Shown here: piece by piece, positions 1 through 5,856 of the stretch
How positions within the stretch are numbered: the first letter of the stretch is position 1
Layout: every line of letters starts with the position of its first letter
NCBI GenBank assembly: GCA_046351595.1
Contig: JAXLYE010000008.1
Span: forward strand, 62,001-126,000
Reading direction: 5' to 3'
DNA: 64,000 nucleotides
Origin: JAXLYE01 sp046351595
Lineage (GTDB): Bacteria > Myxococcota_A > Polyangia > Palsa-1104 > JAEUJZ01
Notes under the pieces: generated by a model
What the model was told of the DNA's origin: nothing
Databases searched by the model: none
The model's input: only the letters and a program-made list of their open reading frames with translations
Translations under genes and position numbers: made by a program

Positions 1-177
1 GCGGCTAGCTACTGGCGCTAGAAACCGGCAGTAGCAAGCGTATTCATAGCCTCTCAATAACGACAGCGAGCACGGCCAGGTCGTGGCCGCTGGCGCGAGC
101 TGCAGCGTGTGCAGCGAGCTTCTCAACGCGGCTGCGCCTCAAACCTGGGTGCTGACCTTACATGTCGGCGATTTTGT

Positions 178-430
178 CAACCGTTTTTTCCGACCGTTTG
201 CAGCCGACCGTCTGATCACGACCGTCGTCGCAAACCGCTTTTGAAAGCGGTTCGCAAAAGCCATTCGCAAAAGTGGTTTGCCGCGCCGGGCAATGGCCGA
301 AATACGCAATGGAGATTGGCACATAGCGCGCGCATGAACACTTTGTGAACCGTTTTTGCGAACCGTTCGCGCGAGCCGCTTTTGCAAGCGGGTTTATCCG
401 ACCGTTTTCGCCGACCGAAATTTTCAACCG
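178..430. repeat. Cluster of AACCG(T/C)TTTTG-type repeats with palindromes
   Basis: The first 525 bases hold no convincing gene. Instead at least seven copies of a CCG(T/C)TTT core occur between 181 and 410. A 9-bp-arm palindrome, AACCGCTTT-TG-AAAGCGGTT, lies at 233-252. The 14-mer GCAAACCGCTTTTG at 230-243 is matched in inverse with one mismatch at 268-281. A third hairpin, CCGCTT-TTGC-AAGCGG, lies at 376-391, and AACCGTTTTTGCGAACCG at 348-365. The sequence is locally AT-richer than the rest. Possible roles are operators for a phage regulator, transposase/enhancer sites or iterons; nothing in view decides between them. Confidence 0.6.
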
Positions 431-525
431 CTGGTGTCCCCTGTCACATCCGCGTCGGAGCCGACCGCTGCGCAGCGCGCGGTAACTTCTCAATGCAGAC
501 CGAGTAGACTCCGCGGCGGTGCACG

Positions 526-759
526 ATGGCCGTCGACTCCCCTGCCCCACCTCCGCTTCGCGTTCTGTTCCCGACCTACGCCGGCGAGGGGCTGTGGCCC
601 TGCATGTTCTGCGGCGGCTTCTGCGAGGTGGGCCGTGTCGACGGCAGGCGACTCGCTGTGATGCACGAGAAGCCGACGTGTGAAGAGTTCGACCGCATGG
701 CCCCGGACGAGTTCGTACATGCCTGCTTTGAGGTCCGGGTGACCCACGGCGGGAACTGA
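526..759 (+). CDS. Small phage protein with putative zinc-binding Cys cluster
   Basis: The product has 77 residues. It carries a CMFC pair near residue 26, a further Cys at 33, then a His at 47 and Cys at 52 in an HEKPTC context, and a last Cys near 67. This spacing suggests a small zinc ribbon, as is common in tiny phage regulators and accessory proteins. It overlaps the next gene at TGATG, which suggests translational coupling. The first gene after the repeat block, it opens a run of closely spaced small genes. Function unknown. Confidence 0.6.
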   Translation: MAVDSPAPPPLRVLFPTYAGEGLWPCMFCGGFCEVGRVDGRRLAVMHEKPTCEEFDRMAPDEFVHACFEVRVTHGGN

Positions 760-1073
760 TGCGGAGTGGCGACCGCGATGCGCACCAGCTGCTGCTGTGG
801 CGCCTCGCCCGCCGCCTGGCGCTGACGGTCCGCCTGCAGCAGGGAGCCTTTCGGCGGCCGCTGTGGCGCATCTGGATCCACCGCCTGATCTGCGGCCCGG
901 TAGAGGTGGTGCGGACGCACCGCGGCACCTTCTGCGAGTGCCGATGTGGGTGGCCTGTCCGACGAGACTCCGGGACGGCCCTATGGTATCGTCGTTGTGA
1001 TAGCGTGCGCCCAAATGAGCCAGCACGTGATCGATCGCAGCGCCGTGGAAGGACTGGCCACTCTCTTGATTGA
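759..1073 (+). CDS. Hypothetical arginine-rich phage protein
   Basis: A 104-residue frame starts inside the stop of the preceding gene (TGATG). It is rich in Arg, with a CEC-x-C cluster near residue 60. Its last 20 codons overlap the start of the next gene in another frame, and the C-terminal sequence looks less protein-like, so the real stop or even the gene itself is uncertain. No family is recognised. The position and the coupled start are the main support. Confidence 0.35.
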   Translation: MRSGDRDAHQLLLWRLARRLALTVRLQQGAFRRPLWRIWIHRLICGPVEVVRTHRGTFCECRCGWPVRRDSGTALWYRRCDSVRPNEPARDRSQRRGRTGHSLD

Positions 1074-1290
1074 CGTCGCGCGCAAGGCCACCCCCGCGCA
1101 GCGCGCGCTCCTCAACTTCATCGTTGAGCGGGCCCGCCTCTCGCACTACCGCGTCGCCACGACGATCGATCACTTTCTGGGGCACGAGACGCCGCTGGAA
1201 CTGCGCGACGCCATGATCTCGCTCTGCGCTGCAGCAGGGATGAATCCGACGGTGATCGGCATCCCACCGCCAGCGCGCGGGAGCTCCTGA
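1015..1290 (+). CDS. Hypothetical phage protein
   Basis: The product has 91 residues. I place the start at ATG 1015 because the upstream residues in this frame look like read-through of the preceding gene. The sequence is a compact, mostly helical protein with normal codon use for this phage and no Cys cluster, signal peptide or membrane segment. A following gap of about 390 bases separates it from the next clear gene. No family recognised. Confidence 0.5.
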   Translation: MSQHVIDRSAVEGLATLLIDVARKATPAQRALLNFIVERARLSHYRVATTIDHFLGHETPLELRDAMISLCAAAGMNPTVIGIPPPARGSS

Positions 1291-1419
1291 GTCCGCGCCC
1301 CCCTTCCCTGCCTTGCCTCGCTCTGTCTGTCCGGAACCAGAGCCCCCGCCTCCCCTCACCGTACTCCGCCGCCGCCTCGCTCCTTCCTAAAAGCGCGTAC
1401 GTCCTTGGGGATTCCCCCG

Positions 1420-1536
1420 ATGGCGATCGGACCGCGCGAACGCGAGCCTCCGCAAGGCCCCGACCTGGCCCCGCCCGCCCTGCTCGAAACGAAACGGCAG
1501 CGACGGGCGTGCATTTTGTTGTTGTACTCAATCTGA
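1420..1536 (+). CDS. Possible 38-residue ORF before a terminator
   Basis: The 1291-1682 gap holds one open frame starting at ATG 1420 (MAIGPRERE) and ending in a short hydrophobic tail (CILLLYSI). An intrinsic terminator follows 42 bases downstream, which would fit the end of a small transcription unit. There is no clear Shine-Dalgarno sequence, so this is a weak call; the gap may simply be untranslated. Confidence 0.2.
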   Translation: MAIGPREREPPQGPDLAPPALLETKRQRRACILLLYSI

Positions 1537-1577
1537 CGCCGAAGGCATCCTCAACAGCAAGCAAAGGTGCGTCCAGA

Positions 1578-1611
1578 GGGCGAGGTCGTTACGGCCTCGC
1601 CCTTTTCTTTT
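1578..1611 (+). terminator. Rho-independent terminator
   Basis: An 8-bp perfect stem GGGCGAGG / CCTCGCCC with a 9-nt loop is followed at once by TTTTCTTTT. It lies between the early small genes and the HTH regulator gene, and so divides the early/middle unit from the late one. The U-tract stands out in this very GC-rich DNA. Confidence 0.8.
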
Positions 1612-1682
1612 GGGCGCACAGCGGACTGCGCCCGAGCGCGCCGCGCCTGCAGGTGCCTTCGGCCTGGCCCTGGAGTCAGCAC

Positions 1683-2225
1683 GTGGACTATCTGTCGCTG
1701 TCCGCTCCCAAGGTTCTGATCGCGCGCTTCCTTCTGGAGGCGCGTCTGTCCTCTCCCGGCTCGATCTCGGGCCACCAGGTCGAGCAAGCCAAGCTCGGCA
1801 TGGGCGGCCGTCCGCCCGACGGCGGGCGCGTCAACGTGCAGGAGGTCCTGCGCGCGCGCCTGGCTGACCTCCTGCTGCTCTGCCGCGACCTGAACAAGGA
1901 CGAGGAGCGAGTCTGCCGCTGCCGCTACGGCACCACGGCCGGCGCCGAGCTGTACACAGCGATCCGCCGCCTCTGCGACCTGCGGGAGGGAGACGGCGAG
2001 GACGTCGCCGACATGAACCCGCGCGACCCGGGCGGCGCGCCGATGACGGGCTACGTCGCGGTGACCGGCCAGCGCGGCCGGTTCCCGAACTACGAAGAGA
2101 TCGGCCGGCAGCTCGGGCTGACCGCGGTCCAGGTGCGCACCCTGCTGTACTCGGCGCGCGCCAAGATCGCGACCGCCATCAAGTGGCGTGCCTTCGCTGC
2201 GGCCCAGGAGGCGGCGTACGAATGA
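1683..2225 (+). CDS. Phage regulator with sigma-70 region 4-like HTH
   Basis: I place the start at GTG 1683, giving 180 residues; the open frame extends further upstream but crosses the terminator at 1578-1611. The C-terminus (about residues 136-165) reads YEEIGRQLGLTAVQVRTLLY followed by a basic helix, the pattern of a sigma-70 region 4 / LuxR-type helix-turn-helix. The N-terminal part has no recognised domain. Sitting between a terminator and the lysis and late genes, it is a natural candidate for the late-gene activator, the job that C or Mor does in Mu, though it is not recognisably related to those. It overlaps the next gene by ATGA. Confidence 0.65.
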   Translation: MDYLSLSAPKVLIARFLLEARLSSPGSISGHQVEQAKLGMGGRPPDGGRVNVQEVLRARLADLLLLCRDLNKDEERVCRCRYGTTAGAELYTAIRRLCDLREGDGEDVADMNPRDPGGAPMTGYVAVTGQRGRFPNYEEIGRQLGLTAVQVRTLLYSARAKIATAIKWRAFAAAQEAAYE

Positions 2226-2677
2226 GGACTGAGCCGATGGTGGGTCAGGTCTGCGAGCCGCCGTCGGCCGCCGAGCTGCCGCTCACGCGCACTGCGGCTG
2301 CGCCGGCGCCGCCGGTGCCCGCGGAGGACCACTCGCCGCCGCTGGAGACCGGTGCGTACTTCGCGCTGCTCGCGGCCGCGCTGGTGCTGGCGGTCGTCCT
2401 GAACAGCTCCGGCTGCGCGACCAGCCTGCCCGTTCATGAGCGGATGGGCGCGCTCTCCCGAGCTGCCCGGCGCGCTGCGAACGAAGGCCGCGTGGCCCGT
2501 GAAGCGGCGCTCGGGTGTGCCAAGGCCGCCCGCGACGCCGGCGCCGCCATCCAGGATGCCCGCAAGGCGCTGGCCGGCGGAGCCGAGGAGCCCGAGCTCA
2601 CCGCGCGCGCGGTCGCGCTGCCGCGCGCAGCCGAGGAAGCGTGCAAGCGCGCGGGCATCACTCCGGAGGTCCGTTGA
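2222..2677 (+). CDS. Small membrane-anchored or lipoprotein, putative lysis/spanin component
   Basis: The start ATG 2222 overlaps the previous stop (ATGA), giving 151 residues. After a Pro-rich N-terminus comes one hydrophobic segment (about residues 46-62, LLAAALVLAVVL) ending in NSSGC, a possible lipobox or membrane anchor. The rest is an Ala/Arg-rich helical region likely to form a coiled coil. One membrane segment plus a helical periplasmic part, two genes before an endolysin, suggests a spanin-like role; this is inference from context. It overlaps the next gene at TGATG. Confidence 0.55.
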   Translation: MRTEPMVGQVCEPPSAAELPLTRTAAAPAPPVPAEDHSPPLETGAYFALLAAALVLAVVLNSSGCATSLPVHERMGALSRAARRAANEGRVAREAALGCAKAARDAGAAIQDARKALAGGAEEPELTARAVALPRAAEEACKRAGITPEVR

Positions 2678-2847
2678 TGGCTGACGCCATCGTTCGTCTG
2701 TTCACTGCGCTGTGGACTGCGATCCAGGCGCGCCGCATGACCACGGCCGCGGCCGAGCTGCGGCGCGGCGAGCAGCTGAATCAGGAGATGGCTGCCGACG
2801 TCGCGGAGCTCGAGAAGCGGGCCGAGCCCATGGAGCTTCCGCAGTGA
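2677..2847 (+). CDS. Small helical phage protein in lysis block
   Basis: The product has 56 residues, starting at ATG 2677 with GGAGG a few bases upstream. It is helical, with charged heptad-like repeats in the C-terminal half (LNQEMAADVAELEKRAE) that suggest a short coiled coil. It has no clear membrane segment, although the N-terminus (IVRLFTALWTAI) is amphipathic to hydrophobic. It lies between two lysis-block genes with 4-bp overlaps. Function unknown. Confidence 0.5.
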   Translation: MADAIVRLFTALWTAIQARRMTTAAAELRRGEQLNQEMAADVAELEKRAEPMELPQ

Positions 2848-3062
2848 CCACACAGGACCCGAAGAGCACCGACGTCGCCCGGACCCAGATCGAGCTGATC
2901 GAGCTGGTCCGCATCGAAGTGCTGCTCGCGCTGCGACAGGCCCTCAGCCTGCAGGGCGAGGACTTGCACTACAAGCTGGAGGCCCTTCAGCGCGCCACGT
3001 GCATCCTGAACGACCTCGACCCGCTGCGAGCGCGGTTCTCGCTCGGCACCTACGCAGGATGA
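2844..3062 (+). CDS. Small helical phage protein in lysis block
   Basis: A 72-residue product starts at GTG 2844, overlapping the previous stop as GTGA. It is acidic and helical in its first half (IELIELVRIEVLLALRQAL). Its stop overlaps the start of the endolysin gene as ATGA, so the two are probably translated together. No domain is recognised. Confidence 0.5.
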   Translation: MTTQDPKSTDVARTQIELIELVRIEVLLALRQALSLQGEDLHYKLEALQRATCILNDLDPLRARFSLGTYAG

Positions 3063-3652
3063 GCGAGCAAGACGGCTCCGAGGTTGACGCGCTCGAGGCG
3101 CCGCGGCAGGCGCTCCGGCTGTCCGTCAACGCGCGCTGCCCCTTCGCGGAGTGGCACGGCTCGCCCAACTTCACGCGCGGCCGCTCGAGCACGGTGGACC
3201 GCATCGTCGTCCACATCACGGACGGACAGCCGCTGCTGCACCGCGCGATCGAGCACCTGTGCAAGCCGTCCAGCCGCGTCAGCGCGCACTTCCTGGTCGG
3301 CCAGGCCGGCGAGGTGGTGCAGCTGGTGGAGCTCGACGACACCGCCTGGCACGCGCGCGGCGTGAACGGCCGCTCGGTGGGCATCGAGCACATCGCCCGC
3401 TCACCGGGCGAGCTCGGGCCCGACGACCCGGGGCTGCCGCTCACCGCGCCGCAGCTCGCCGCATCCGCGCGCCTGGTGCGCTGGCTGAGCGAGCAGCTGC
3501 AAGTGCCCCTTGATGCGCAGCACGTGATTCCGCACTGCGAGGTGCCGGGCACCACGCACAGGGACTGCGGCCGCAGCATCCTCGACGGGGGGATCTGGCC
3601 GTGGGAGCAGTATTGGGAATCGCTCCGCAGCGGTGCGGTGACAGCTCCGTAA
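3059..3652 (+). CDS. N-acetylmuramoyl-L-alanine amidase (endolysin, Amidase_2/PGRP fold)
   Basis: The 197-residue protein matches the T7-lysozyme/PGRP amidase family, which cuts the bond between N-acetylmuramic acid and L-alanine in peptidoglycan. Residues about 45-175 hold the domain: RIVVHIT, then SAHFLVG, then DDTAWHA, then IPHCEVPG and HRDCG. The expected zinc ligands are His52, His159 and Cys170. There is no signal peptide, so export would need a holin or another lysis protein; no classic holin is obvious, but the small genes just upstream are candidates. The start ATG 3059 overlaps the preceding stop. Confidence 0.9.
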   Translation: MSEQDGSEVDALEAPRQALRLSVNARCPFAEWHGSPNFTRGRSSTVDRIVVHITDGQPLLHRAIEHLCKPSSRVSAHFLVGQAGEVVQLVELDDTAWHARGVNGRSVGIEHIARSPGELGPDDPGLPLTAPQLAASARLVRWLSEQLQVPLDAQHVIPHCEVPGTTHRDCGRSILDGGIWPWEQYWESLRSGAVTAP

Positions 3653-3698
3653 CGGCTGCCGCCGCGCAGACCGGACAGATGCTGAAACGGATCGAGCG

Positions 3699-3732
3699 CG
3701 TTCCGGTGACGCCTTCTGCAGGCGCCGGAACG
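3699..3732 (+). other. Hairpin in the gap after the endolysin gene
   Basis: The 3653-3976 gap has no convincing gene. It contains a long inverted repeat: CGTTCCGG with inner CGCC, a 7-nt loop TTCTGCA, then GGCG and CCGGAACG. No U-tract follows, so it is not a standard terminator, but it lies where the lysis transcript would end. The rest of the gap up to the tRNA shows nothing else I can support. Confidence 0.45.
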
Positions 3733-3976
3733 AAGCGCCGCACACCGATATCAGCCGCATGCTCCGGTGAAGGTGAGGTGTCGGCGGCCGTTGTCGCGAG
3801 CCGACTGTAACGGTTCGTAGCAGCACTGCACCGACGGCAACCGCACGCAGAAGCAGGAACGGTTGCGTCGCGCTCTGTCACGCCTCTGGGAGCGTGCTGC
3901 ACTCCACGAAAAGCTCTGAGGGTCGCCGCGCCCGCGCGGATGACTTTGGGGCTGCGCAAGGTCGTGCAGCCCGCTT

Positions 3977-4047
3977 GGCGATGTAGCTCAGCGTAGAGCG
4001 CTCGGCTCCAAACCGAGGAGACGCGGGTTCAAGTCCTGCCATCGCCG
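3977..4047 (+). tRNA. tRNA-Trp (CCA anticodon)
   Basis: The acceptor arms GGCGATG (3977-3983) and CATCGCC (4040-4046) pair perfectly, with G4047 as discriminator base as usual for bacterial tRNA-Trp. The anticodon stem CTCGG/CCGAG encloses loop CTCCAAA, giving anticodon CCA. The T-arm is GCGGG-TTCAAGT-CCTGC with one G-U pair. The 3' CCA is not encoded. The D-arm is odd: stem GCTC/GAGC encloses only a 6-nt loop (AGCGTA), lacking the usual GG. It is a phage-borne tRNA flanked by phage genes. Confidence 0.85.
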
Positions 4048-4121
4048 CTTCCGCTGTCAGATCTGCGCCGGTTCCTTCGTACGCGCGCGTACTGCACGAC
4101 CGGCCGAGCGTGAGAAACTCC

Positions 4122-4484
4122 GTGAAGCCCTACATCCACGCGCAGAATTCCGTTCGAGCGTTCGGCGGCAAGGTCGAGGACTACCTGCCGGTTCACGACT
4201 TCTTGGACTCGAGCAAGGCGCACTTCCCAGACATGCGCCACCGGGCGCTGCTGCATAGCTCGTTCGGCGTCTACCTGGCCGAGCGCGTCTTCGGGCACAC
4301 CATCACGAACGCCGATGGCCGCCTGGTGCAGGTACGCGACATCGCCGAGCGTCATGTGCTCGAGGACATGGGCCGCATCCCTACGGTTCAAGACTACCTG
4401 GATGGGATGCCGATGTACCCGTGGCTGGGCGGCCCCAAGCGGAAGCCTCAGCGCAGCATCGACCTCACGACGGACGCTGATTAG
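4122..4484 (+). CDS. DUF6915-type phage protein
   Basis: The product is about 120 residues from GTG 4122 (a GTG at 4110 is also in frame). The pattern HAQNSVRAFGG, then DYLPVHDFLDSSK, then RHRALLHSSFG, then VRDIAERHVLEDMG and IPTVQDYL is a conserved domain that I recognise from many phage and plasmid accessory regions as a domain of unknown function. The repeated His residues suggest metal binding or catalysis, but no activity is established. It lies just after the tRNA in the accessory segment before the packaging genes. Confidence 0.65.
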   Translation: MKPYIHAQNSVRAFGGKVEDYLPVHDFLDSSKAHFPDMRHRALLHSSFGVYLAERVFGHTITNADGRLVQVRDIAERHVLEDMGRIPTVQDYLDGMPMYPWLGGPKRKPQRSIDLTTDAD

Positions 4485-4491
4485 GAGCCCG

Positions 4492-4917
4492 ATGTTTGAC
4501 CAGATCAAGTCCCTGGAGCAGAGCTACCAGGACTGTCTTTGCAAGTTCCGCGCGGAGGGCCTGGACGCGCTCAAGGTGGCCTTGCGCGAGTTCTTCACGC
4601 GCTTCCCGGCTGTTCGCGCCATCAGGTGGCAGCAGTACACGCCGTACTTCAACGACGGCGACGCGTGCACCTTCTCGGTCCACACGCCGCGTGTGCGGCT
4701 CGACGACGAGTCGACAGAGGGTGACTACGAGGACGGCTTTCTCACAAGCTGGTGTCTCAGGCATCGAGACACGGAGCTGCAGAAGGCGTTCTCCGAGCTG
4801 TCGGATCTGCTCCAGAGCGACGCATTGGAGGCCGTCCTCGAGGCCGTGTTCGGGGACCACGTTGAGGTGACAGCGACACCCGACAAGCTCGAAGCCGAAG
4901 GGTACGATCACAGCTGA
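4492..4917 (+). CDS. Hypothetical phage protein
   Basis: The product has 141 residues from ATG 4492, with a purine-rich TAGGAG eight bases upstream. It is acidic. The central part has the segment IRWQQYTPYFNDGDACTFSV, a pattern I associate with uncharacterised phage proteins. There is no signal peptide or membrane segment. It is seven bases downstream of the DUF6915-type gene, so the two are probably co-transcribed. Confidence 0.6.
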   Translation: MFDQIKSLEQSYQDCLCKFRAEGLDALKVALREFFTRFPAVRAIRWQQYTPYFNDGDACTFSVHTPRVRLDDESTEGDYEDGFLTSWCLRHRDTELQKAFSELSDLLQSDALEAVLEAVFGDHVEVTATPDKLEAEGYDHS

Positions 4918-4923
4918 CCGACC

Positions 4924-5211
4924 ATGTCCCTCTTTCGATTGATCGGCGCAGACGGCTCTGAGTACCTGAGCCCCAGCAGGGGGCGGCTCGGCGGCCACCG
5001 CCGCCTCAAGATCTACGGCCGGCTCGACTGCCCCTCCGCGCTGCGCTGGCTGGCGCTGGGGCACTTCCGGCCGCACCGCGTGTTCTTCGCGGACGAGGCC
5101 ACCGCGCGCGCCGCTGGCTACCGCCCCTGCGCGCGGTGCATGCCCGAGGCCTACAAGGCGTGGCGCGCGGCGCAGCAGGTCGGACCGCAGAGGTCGAGCC
5201 AATTTCATTAG
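4924..5211 (+). CDS. Stand-alone Ada-type zinc-binding domain protein
   Basis: The 95-residue protein resembles the N-terminal metal-binding domain of Ada, which in E. coli takes methyl groups from DNA phosphotriesters on a zinc-bound Cys. Visible are YGRLDCPSALRWL, RVFFADEATARAAGYRP and CARC. Cys36, Cys69 and Cys72 match three of the four Ada ligands, but the fourth (Ada Cys42) is Leu40 here. There is no methyltransferase or AraC domain. The phage may use it as a DNA-binding or structural zinc module rather than for repair. It is six bases downstream of the preceding gene. Confidence 0.7.
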   Translation: MSLFRLIGADGSEYLSPSRGRLGGHRRLKIYGRLDCPSALRWLALGHFRPHRVFFADEATARAAGYRPCARCMPEAYKAWRAAQQVGPQRSSQFH

Positions 5212-5266
5212 GTTTCCGGCGACAGGAGGGACCGCAATCGTCGTTGGGGGGCCTCCTCCCTCTAAA

Positions 5267-5294
5267 GGGGCCCGGGCCCCGGGCCCGGGGCCCC
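5267..5294. other. 28-nt pure G/C self-complementary block
   Basis: Between the Ada-like gene and TerS, 28 consecutive bases are only G and C, arranged as alternating GGGCCC/GGGGCCCC blocks that pair with themselves in several registers. It ends five bases before the TerS start codon, where a Shine-Dalgarno would normally lie. It could form a very stable hairpin controlling TerS translation, or serve as a terminator or a packaging-related site. Confidence 0.5.
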
Positions 5295-5298
5295 GCCG

Positions 5299-5856
5299 AT
5301 GGCCGAGACCACCCGCAAGTACCTCAGCGGCGCCGCCAAGCGCAAGGCCGCCAAGGAGAAGGCGGCCGCGTACGCAGCTGCGACCGCGGCCGCGGAGGCA
5401 CCACCGGCTGCTCCTGTAGCTGACGCCCCTGCAGCACCGCCCGCTGCTGACGTTGTAGCCCAGCCTCCTGCAGCACCGCCCGCTCGGCGCGCAGCACCGC
5501 CCGCACCCGACCCCGGAGCCGCGGCGGCCACCGCCTCCGCTCGGGCCCGAGCTGTAGCCGACTTCGGCCAGCTCGAACCGCCTCCGCTCGGCGCGCCGGC
5601 GCGTGCCATCGCCTGGGTCAACGACGCGGTGCTGCTCGCGCTGGACCAGGTGCTGCGCGACCCCGCGCTCACCAACCCCGAGCGCTGGCGCTGGATCAAG
5701 GACCTGTCCGCCGTGCTCGGCATGGTCCGGGACAAGGCCAGCGAGCAGGCCGACATCAAGCGCGTGCTCGAGCAGCAACAGAAGGCCGAGCACGCTCAAG
5801 GGACCGTCCCTGCCGACGGACGATCTAAGAAAGAGATTCCGCGACCTCCAGGCTGA
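5299..5856 (+). CDS. Putative terminase small subunit
   Basis: The product has 185 residues. The N-terminus (KYLSGAAKRKAAKEKAAAYA) is a basic helix of the kind seen at the start of many phage small terminases. Then comes a long Ala/Pro linker (about residues 32-85) and a helical C-terminal part (about 95-165) that would suit oligomerisation. It lies directly upstream of TerL and overlaps its likely start, which supports the assignment. No helix-turn-helix is obvious, so the call is positional. ATG 5299 lacks a Shine-Dalgarno and follows a G/C-only hairpin block. Confidence 0.5.
   Translation: MAETTRKYLSGAAKRKAAKEKAAAYAAATAAAEAPPAAPVADAPAAPPAADVVAQPPAAPPARRAAPPAPDPGAAAATASARARAVADFGQLEPPPLGAPARAIAWVNDAVLLALDQVLRDPALTNPERWRWIKDLSAVLGMVRDKASEQADIKRVLEQQQKAEHAQGTVPADGRSKKEIPRPPG

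Noticed and set aside
178..430. CRISPR array
   Set aside because: The repeats are short, irregularly spaced and partly inverted, with no uniform spacers and no cas genes in view.
2222..3062. Classical holin among the small lysis-block genes
   Set aside because: Only one clear membrane segment is present, in the first gene. Naming any of them a holin would be guesswork, so they are left as small lysis-block proteins.
3601..3810. 69-codon frame overlapping the endolysin 3' end
   Set aside because: It starts inside the endolysin, crosses a hairpin and has no ribosome site.
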